From Trachythela sp. YZ-2020 (lineage: Eukaryota > Cnidaria > Anthozoa > Malacalcyonacea > Clavulariidae): a stretch of DNA of 64,000 nt. The position numbers were made by a program, and so were the translations under genes. Where the stretch lies: the NCBI GenBank assembly GCA_016169945.1, contig JADLSH010000355.1:3281501-3345500 (forward strand). The letters are read 5' to 3'. Below the pieces are notes generated by a model, which was not told the DNA's origin, searched no databases, and saw only the letters and a program-made list of their open reading frames with translations. Shown here in pieces: positions 56,990-64,000 of the stretch. How positions within the stretch are numbered: the first letter of the stretch is position 1; the number at the start of each line of letters is the position of its first letter.

Positions 56990-59699
56990 TTATACCCTGT
57001 CACGTGGACAGTGTAATTTCATTGGCCTAACCGAGTAGTAATTGCAACATTTGTTGTGCCTCATGTCGTAATAGTTGTAACCACAACAAGAATGGTGGGC
57101 TTTCTTGTCGTGCACTTTACCACAGCAACAGAGTTGTTCGTGAGGATTGAAGATCAAATTACCGCAATCTGAAGAAACGGAAAAAATATAGAAATTGTTG
57201 AGCACAGCGAAGCATGCGGTACAAGCTTCGACGTACATACAAGCGCAAACATAAGTAGAGTTTCCATTTGGTATTCAATTAATAGTAGACGAAGGGCCTT
57301 CGCTCAAAACGTCTAAGTTCTTATTGTATTTTGCAGGTAGATTGATCCAACTTAACCGCAGTATTTCAATCAAAAGTAGGACAGCGACATTAACCCATTA
57401 GCTGGTAATGCGTCCAGTAGCGCCCTACTTTAGTATTTTACGTTGTCTAACGCGAGACGATTTTACTCGTCAGTGGTATGGTACTGCCAGTTAATGGGTT
57501 AAGGCAAATAACTATCATATCTTATATATGAATGTACTTACAGAAGTATGGACAATAGGCAAAGTTGTATCCACAAGCCCAGTTACCACCTTCTTTACAT
57601 GTGCTGAATTAAATAAAATAGAAATAGCTTTAATGCGATGTTATATTCGGCTACTGCGGTTTTCATCTGCAACGACACTGGATCAATAAAGAATGGCTGG
57701 ATCTCTAGGATGAAGTTGGGGTGAGAAATTCTTCAGGAAAGAAGAGACCATCAGTTATTAAGTGCTGTAAATGCTTGTGTGGCTGGAGCCTCAAGTTTAA
57801 GCAGTCTTTTCCAAATATCTAGTCGCGAATGCTATGACTTGAGAAGCAACAATAACAGGTTGTTATTGCCCAAACCTAACACTAATGCCATGAAGAAAAC
57901 TTTTGGCTATAGAGGAGCAACAATGTGGAATTTTTCATAATAGATAAGAGAGTCGTGTGTATGTCTTGTCTTTGGTATGTGAATGTTATATTTTATTTTG
58001 TATTATTGTATACACATACACGGACCAATTAAAAACAGTCCCTTATTGGATTGATGATGGCTACCATGTCAAAAGATTTTTAAATAAATAAATAAATAGG
58101 GAGAGTCGTTTAGATTGGAAGAATACAATTATTTTTGCAATAGTGTATCCTCTTACAGAGTTTTTTTGTTATTTTTTTCTTATTACCATTTCATACAGTT
58201 ACAGCGTTGAGAAGCTCCTGGTTTGAACCAAGTACCAACTGCCCAGTGACAATCTAGAAAGAAACAAAGCAAAAACGTTCAGCTATTCAGTTTAAATAAG
58301 GTTAGTTTAGTTTACTTCCCTCCGGCCTGTATTAGCACTGGACCAGTGGACTCTAAGGGAAATGGTTTAGAACGCGTATGAAGCTATTCAGTACAAATAC
58401 ATGATTTAAGTTTCCTCCTGTAGTAACCCTGGAACAATAGAGGGAGACTCTTACATACTGGACTTCTACGGAGAACAGTTTAGAACTGATAAAGCTAGTT
58501 AAAGTTTAATACTGTAGTTTAGTTTTGGTCTAAATTTTATCTTTTATATAGCACATACATCCTTTATGTTTTTCGGCGTCCGTGTCACCGCTCATGCCTT
58601 TGGCATGTTTTCCCGCCATTTCAGGTTTTTCTTCAGTCTCTCCCCCCGTCTCTCCTTCAGTTTCGCCCCCAGTCTCTTCTCCACCTTCGCCCCCAGTCTC
58701 CCCGCCAGCCTCTCCGCCAGTCTCTTCCGCAGGCTCCGCGCCGTGTTCGCCGGCTTTCTCTTCCACGGGTCCAGTCTCTTCTTTAGATAACTCGGTTGGT
58801 ACAGGATGTTCACCGTCATATTGTTCATACTCTGGAGATCTGTGTCTTCCTATGGGTAAAAAATCAGGATAAAGATAATTAAATGTGGTTTTGGTGGCAT
58901 AGTGGGTAGTGCATATGTGTCTTTCTCTTCTGTGAACCGGAGTTTGATTCCCGCAATATGTAGTTGTCTTAGAATTTCGCTTCAGTTACATATGAGAAGA
59001 CTCAAGGCGCGCCTTGACAAGGGTACTTCCATTTTGACTCTACCAAACACCACATGCTTCTTGTATACATGTACAGGATTTAGTATTCTGAATGATTTAG
59101 TGTGCGCATTTGTTATACGTTTCTATTAAGTATATAACAAATAGAATGATGTCAACTTTTCAGTGCGAATTGGAAGATTTCAACAAGGATTACTGCAAGA
59201 GCAGCCACATGGCGGTCAACTTCAGAAATGTTGGCACTGAGAGGAACAAGAATATTGAACTATATCTCTCATTTCTATTTATTTGTCACCAAATACAAGA
59301 CTGCTACAAATAATGAAAGAGCCAACATTGTTTTTCCATTCTGATAACTGCCGGCTGACCACCATCTGTTATACACACGTAAAAATCTAACCTGATCTTG
59401 GCAACAACATGTGTTCCCAACAGAGTTGTAGCAAGTTGTCACAAGTTGTAACAAGGTTGTCATTATATCAACTTGTTAACCGGAGTTGTTGAAATAGCAT
59501 TGGTACAGATCTGCTGCAGGTTCGTTACAACTTGCGCGTTTCTACACGATAGTGCTTAGTGAAATCAACCTAAAGATATCCTAAGTTAAAAGCGCATGAA
59601 TAAAAAGCAGCCTTAAAGATAAAATACAGAGTTCTACGTACCATTCACAACAGCAAAACAGACTACCAAACCAAGAAGAAATGTGGTTGCCAATTTCAT
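56990..59699 (-). CDS. Galaxin-like secreted protein with acidic domain
   Basis: Predicted secreted matrix-type protein, 218 residues. Exons 59699-59642, 58849-58559, 58253-58187, 57603-57542 and 57168-56990 (TAA) join in phase. Exon 1 is a signal peptide, MKLATTFLLGLVVCFAVV. Exon 2 (about 96 residues) is acidic, low-complexity Glu-Thr-Gly-Gly repeats (ETGGEAGGETGGEGGEETGG). Exons 3-5 are Cys-rich, and the last has the di-cysteine pattern of galaxins: CCCGKVHDKK, SCCGYNYYD, KCCNYYS. Galaxins were found in coral skeleton matrix, and similar proteins occur in other invertebrates. An acidic domain ahead of galaxin repeats is also known in coral galaxin-like proteins. The Cys-rich part here is short, with about two to three units. 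A TATA box lies 117 bp upstream. Function in mineral or mucus is not shown by sequence. Confidence 0.88.
57390..57502. mobile_element. TTAA-flanked MITE, 113 bp
   Basis: TTAACCCATTAGCTGG at the left and CCAGTTAATGGGTTAA at the right; TTAA is on both sides as the presumed piggyBac-type target duplication. It is the inverse of the units at 19456-19862. In the galaxin-like gene's last intron. Confidence 0.9.
58890..59065 (+). mobile_element. tRNA-derived SINE
   Basis: GGTGGCATAGTGGGTAGTGC (box A) and CGGAGTTTGATTCCCGC (box B), then CGCTTCAGTTACATATGAGA and TTTTGACTCTACCAAACACC. In intron 1 of the galaxin-like gene, opposite strand. Confidence 0.85.
59363..59548. mobile_element. ACAACTTGT-rich element, short copy
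   Basis: Shares ACACGTAAAAATCT, GTTGTAGCAAG and GATCTGCTGCAGGTTCGTTA-like blocks with 51698-52045. Internally deleted. In galaxin-like intron 1. Confidence 0.65.
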
Positions 59700-59815
59700 T
59701 TTCAAGCTATCCTTTATTCAGCTAACAACCGACTTGAATATATCTTCCTTAATCTTCAGTGCATGTACAAGCGCAGATCGGTAGATGTGATATAACTCTT
59801 GCCCTAATCCTAGCT

Positions 59816-59824
59816 CCTTTTATA
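59816..59824 (-). promoter_or_regulatory. TATA box of the galaxin-like gene
   Basis: TATAAAAGG on the minus strand, 117 bp upstream of the start codon at 59699. It implies a 5' UTR of roughly 85-90 bases and a regulated, tissue-specific type of promoter. Confidence 0.75.
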
Positions 59825-60265
59825 CTCAACGATCAAAACTTTTCCGGAAAAGATAAAATGCAACATTTGATAAAACATTATTGTTTCATCTAAAACATCT
59901 TTCAGTTTTATGGTTTTCGTGTCGCCTCACAACCAAATGGCAAAGTATGTATACGGCAACATCCTAGATTCGAATACTTTTCGGAAACGATAAAATGTAA
60001 CATTTGTCTTGATAAAGTATCATTGTTTTTTCTAAAATATCTTTCAGCCTTATATGTTTTGTGTTCCTCACAGCAACGAAATGGCAATGTGTACAGTAAC
60101 ATATCCGATGTTAGGGTTATAATATTGACCACACTTGGAGTCGATTTTTGCCGAAATAGACATAGTTTGCCATTAAGCCTTAATGATGGCATCCCATCCT
60201 TGACTACTTAACCATATTTGTAATTTTCTATTTATGTCTTTGTTTTTCAATAATTTTGAAGTTGA
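59825..60265. other. No gene recognised
   Basis: Holds a degenerate direct repeat: 59850-59905 and 59980-60050 share ACGATAAAATGTAACATTTG-type sequence and AAATATCTTTCAG. No exon. Confidence 0.45.
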
Positions 60266-60269
60266 TGAT

Positions 60270-60465
60270 AAAGTAATTATAGTGGTTTGGAATGTGTTCA
60301 GTGCACATAGTTTTTACCGATCTGACATATGGCCGGTGTTCCATTCCTACAACACACAATTGTCTACAATATGTGAGAAGATGAGCGATTCTAGTTTGAC
60401 TCAACCAAACACCTCAGATTGCCTTCGGGTTCCTCCTGTAGTAACATTAGACCAATAACAGGTGA
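60270..60465 (+). mobile_element. Diverged tRNA-derived SINE
   Basis: Body words ACAATTGTCTACAATATGTG, GAGCGATTCTAGTTTGACTC and TTCCTCCTGTAGTAACATTA match the family, while the promoter part is worn. Confidence 0.6.
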
Positions 60466-60473
60466 GCCTTAAT

Positions 60474-60750
60474 AAGCCCGGTTCACACGAGTGAGATAAG
60501 CACAAGCATAAGGAACGATAAGGGTAAAACAAAGATATGTATACTAATGTAGTGAAGTGTGCAACATTTGCGTCGACATATAAGCACAAGCATAAGCACA
60601 AGCATAAGCACAAGCCCGTAAGCATTAGCTAAGCCGAAAAAAAATACATTTCAAAAAAAAATTCTTTCCGCTTTGTGTTTTTAAGCCCTAGAGGGAAAGT
60701 TTTCTTTTGTATTTCTGCTTCAGCTTATCTCACTCGTGTGAACCAGGCTT
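60474..60750. mobile_element. MITE, 277 bp
   Basis: AAGCCCGGTTCACACGAGTG at the left and CACTCGTGTGAACCAGGCTT at the right pair with one mismatch. The outer bases fit a 4-bp TAAT duplication (TTAA is another reading). ATAAGCACAAGC repeats lie inside. Confidence 0.88.
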
Positions 60751-61959
60751 TAATGACATGTATAGTGAGAACAGTTTAGAACTGATAGAGTTATCCAGTA
60801 TAAACAAAGTACTAAGTCATCACTTTAGGCACAGAATAAAAATCTATACAGAAGGGCCACTCAGCGGTGCAGCATGTCCTCGGTTTTTTATGCGAAAATA
60901 TGCAGTTTACTGGCTAGAGTAATGACGGACCAGCCAGTTCAGCGTGTTTATTGGCCAGCAAAAGCAATTGACTGGCCAGAGTAATGGCGGCCATGCGTAA
61001 TGCGATATGCGCGACCCCAAAAAATTCAAAGGTTCCCAAGAGAGTGAACCCTCTATATTATATTTACTCTATGCTTTAGGTTTCCTCCTGTGGCAAGACT
61101 GGATAAAACATTAAGGAATAGATATTAACTAACGGTAGAATTAAACAGTATAATATAGCAATCTAATATGAATACACTTAGTTTAGTTTACTTGTATAGT
61201 TTGAATTTCCTTCGCCAGGAGGTTGTGTGTGTTTGTTTGCCTGTGAGCAGGATAACTCAAAACATATAAAACATTTTAATACGAAAATTTATGGAGCTAA
61301 CGGCCATAGGCCAAGGACAAATCGATTACATTTTGGTTCAATTTGGATGAAAATTGGATGAGAAATTCACAAAAGTTTGTCTATACATGTAATTAGTGCT
61401 TGTATAATTTATGCAAGTATAATTTATGCATTAAACTTGACTTAATTTCCTGGCGAAGGTATGCAGTCTCTGAGTGCCCTCTAATTTGGTATTTACTTCT
61501 TTGTGTTATGGTCATTGAGAAGTGGATAATAAAGTTTAATTGTCATGTCGACGATCTTGTTTGAGTGGGATGGGAATGTAAACTTTTATTTATATCTATG
61601 ATCTTAACCCGGAAATTAGTTATTTGAAATGGTAGTGTTGAAATGCTCTCTACTTGATCACTTTGATCCTACCACAGTTAATGATCCTACCATTAGATAA
61701 TTTGTGGCTTTATAGCATGAAGTAGCTTCGCTATGTGTAATAAAATATATATTGGAATTTCATCATGTTTTCACCCCCCCCCCCCCCCCACATGGCTTTT
61801 CAACCCTCGCTCACCCTTTGAGAGCTAGCCCTCCTCGTTAGCGTTCCAGGACTACACCACTGTTGGTTACCCATCGAGTACAGCATAAAATCATAACTTT
61901 CACAATTTGGCACCTGACTCAATTATCCATTCAGAGAACTTGTTAGTATAAAGCCGACC
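60751..61959. other. No gene recognised
   Basis: AT-rich sequence. A C homopolymer lies near 61776-61790. A stretch with TCCTTCGCCAGGAGGTTGTG (61208) and CCTGGCGAAGGTATGC (61450) forms a long-range inverted pair that may mark another small transposon. Confidence 0.45.
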
Positions 61960-62170
61960 AGTACCTACTGCCTTAGATCAAATGATGGCTTACTGCTAGC
62001 TTTACCAACATTCAAATCAAAGAAGACGAAAGGAGATAGCAGAGGAGAGAGCGTTTGTTGTATAGCAGCTCCAATCTTATGGAGCTCTTGAAATTAGAAA
62101 CGTAAATAATGTCAAATATTTGAAGAAACATCTTAAAACTTTTCTATTTAGAGAAGCGTATACTGATCTA
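61960..62170 (+). mobile_element. LINE 3' coding remnant
   Basis: Frame with AAPILWS, then LRNVNNVKYLKKHLKTFLFR, the usual last residues of a non-LTR retrotransposon ORF2. Truncated at the 5' side and frameshifted. Confidence 0.7.
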
Positions 62171-62443
62171 AAAACTTTTATTATAACTGTATATTCTATT
62201 AAACATATGAACAATTAATATTAAATAATGATTCTATATATGGATTGTGAAATGTGTACATGATGAAATATTTATTGTTTTTAACATACTTAAATAATCT
62301 TATTATTATTACTGCAAATTTGTTTCGTATAACAAACGAACCCTCCTCGTGTTGAGTGCGGCAAGTGTGACGCCATTTTCTAAAAATAGATTGCAACTAC
62401 CTTTACTACACTATAATGGCTACTATAAAGTCAAGCTAATGTC

Positions 62444-63609
62444 CTAATTTTCACTACTACTCAGTGCTTTGTCCACTGCGCTTTTTTTCATATCATCAAG
62501 AACAGCGAACGCTGTATCTTTCATTTCGTTCAGACAACGATGCAGGAAATAATAAGTAGAAGAGAACGAAATGCCTCCAGCAATGATAGAGCCTGCGACC
62601 GGAATATATCGCGTGAACTCTTCAGCTGCGGACTCGGCAGCGTAGGCTGCTAAAAGGCTTCCTGTTTGCACCACGCTTGTGAGACAAAACGTTCGAACTT
62701 TTTTCTGGATTTCTGGGGTCATTTTTCGGAATTCGGAGGAGTCTTGGTCAGGCAAGCCAAGCTGGGATTTGTAGAGATTCACTTGTTTTGTTAAAAGCGA
62801 GAGATCAATCGCCAGAGACAATCCAGGCACTGGAACTACGGCACCGGCGGCTGAAGCCGCTGCTACCTTCCAAATTCCACCTGAAATGTCAAATGAATTG
62901 GAGTTTATTAGGTAAAGCGATTAGGTAAAAATGACAAAATTCTGCATTCCTCGCACTGTCATTCCTTTCGGTAACTTGGTCCTACCTTCAACCAACACAT
63001 AAAGAACAAGAAATAACGAATAGAGCTTCGTATTCTCTAGTTTGCACTTCTCTCATCGCTTGATCGAGAAAAGGCGCGCAGATTGAAGGCTGTGCGACTC
63101 AACGCCAACATTTCTATTTACGGGCGAAAAATTAAGTTATACTGTATAACTACCTCGAAGATGTTCAACTTTTTCTGTCAAGATCTCTTTGGAGAGACGT
63201 GCTAACAAGTCCAGCGAGAACGTGAGAACTTCCCTTTGACGAAGTGGCAAGCCATCGAGTACAGCTTCTGTAAGACGAGCAAAATCCCACTTGGCCGGTT
63301 CATGATTACTAATGAGGAACACAACTTCGTCGTCGGCTCCCAAGTCTTTGAAATTTTCCAAACAATCTTCTTTAATGTCGTTCAACATTGTTTCTTCGTT
63401 AAATGCTTTCTTTCGCCTCTCGTTTGCGTAATCTTGATCGATTTTGGTGCGTACAAAAAAGAACGATTTGTTGAAGGATTTTACTTTTTTGGCTAATGCC
63501 ACATCGTTTTCGGTGAAGCGTCCGGCGGTTAAGATCAAGAACGTATCGTACTTCGCTGACCCACAAACGTTCTCCCAGTATGTTTGAACAGTGGGGTAGT
63601 CTTGACTAC
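62444..63609 (-). CDS. IRG-type GTPase, 3' part
   Basis: Immunity-related (interferon-inducible-type) GTPase; such proteins act on membranes in cell-autonomous defence in vertebrates. Two exons are in the window, 63609-63154 and 62880-62444, joined in phase (stop at 62444). The first carries QTYWENVCGSAKYDTFLILT, GRFTENDVALAKKVKSF and FFFVRTKID, with the TKxD guanine-specificity motif. The second is the alpha-helical C-terminal domain, VPGLSLAIDLSLL, with two hydrophobic helices (about VVQTGSLLAAYA and PVAGSIIAGGISF). The P-loop exon would lie further right, past 63610, and is not seen before the window ends. About 300 residues are covered. Invertebrate IRG genes are known, and what they do is unclear. 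Confidence 0.88.
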
Positions 63610-63668
63610 CTGAAATATATTTATTAAATTGCATTATTATTAAATTGTTGTGATAGCTAGCGATGTCA

Positions 63669-63775
63669 AAGTGGTTAGTGCTTGTGCCTTTCACCTGCTG
63701 ATTCCTGCAACGTGGAGTTGTCTGAGTCTAATTTTGCTTGGTCTCATGTGAGAATAATGTGAGCCCCAACATCAC
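63669..63775 (+). mobile_element. tRNA-derived SINE fragment
   Basis: AAGTGGTTAGTGCTTGTGCC (box A), TGATTCCTGCAACG and the AGTTGTCTGAGTCTAATTTT body match the first SINE family. It sits in the upstream intron of the IRG gene. Confidence 0.65.
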
Positions 63776-64000
63776 TATGAACACCACTACCATTACGACC
63801 ACAGAACATATCACCGCCATCAACACCATCATCAGCAGCATCATCAACACCATCATCAGCACCATTATCTCCACCATCATCATCAATGTCATCACCATCA
63901 TCCGATCGCCACCATCATCACCACTGTCACCACCACTACTCCGCCATCATAATGAACACTACAACTTCTACCATTACAACCACAACCACTATTATCATCA
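63775..64000. repeat. CAT/CAC microsatellite to window end
   Basis: Irregular CAT, CAC and ACC triplets, continuing to the last base. It is probably part of an intron of the IRG gene. Confidence 0.9.

Noticed and set aside
58566..58872. Plus-strand Ser/Pro-rich frames
   Set aside because: They are the reverse of the acidic repeat exon of the galaxin-like gene, which is supported by phase-consistent splicing.

Overview
The window is nuclear DNA of an animal. It is AT-rich and full of introns, and five protein genes can be assembled across canonical GT-AG introns with consistent reading phase. The galaxin-type cysteine-rich secreted protein, the HEPN/NB-ARC/TPR NLR genes, the IRG-type GTPase and the dense load of tRNA-derived SINEs, LINE tails and small inverted-repeat transposons fit a cnidarian best. 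That assignment is an inference from gene content.

Layout, left to right. 1-5.8 kb: no gene recognised; an 80-bp minisatellite and diverged repeats. 5.9-12.2 kb (minus): TSEN2, the tRNA-splicing endonuclease subunit, in at least ten exons with the Tyr/His/Lys triad intact. 12.2-14.4 kb: a hAT-like MITE placed 20 bp upstream of the TSEN2 start, then a truncated LINE. 14.5-18.6 kb (minus): a predicted ER-lumenal JmjC/Cupin_8 oxygenase of about 422 residues ending in KDEL. 18.8-21.2 kb: transposon debris. 21.2-55.6 kb (minus): XRCC5 (Ku80), 25 exons and about 724 residues. One XRCC5 intron, 24519-45759 (21.2 kb), holds on the opposite strand a membrane-anchored protein gene of unknown family and two copies of a HEPN-NB-ARC-TPR NLR gene, separated by 2.4-kb tandem repeats, palindromes and LINE fragments. 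57.0-59.7 kb (minus): a secreted galaxin-like protein with an acidic repeat domain and a TATA box. 62.4-63.6 kb (minus): the 3' part of an IRG-type GTPase that runs off the right edge.

The NLR pair is the most interesting part. The first copy (28124-32223) is intact, with a HEPN-type R-x4-H motif, a coiled coil, a P-loop NTPase and TPRs. The second (40735-44093) shows three signs of decay: the HEPN histidine is changed to tyrosine, one base is missing from a T run so that the frame breaks, and the first AATAAA after the stop is altered. It also lacks a 219-bp in-frame block that encodes most of the coiled coil. By domain logic the intact copy would be a STAND-type sensor that couples oligomerisation to a HEPN effector; whether that effector cuts RNA is untested.

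The housekeeping genes TSEN2 and XRCC5 do not obviously work with the NLRs. The NLR pair, the unknown membrane protein and the IRG GTPase all belong to, or lie beside, innate-immunity families, so the locus looks like an immune-gene insertion into a conserved DNA-repair gene.
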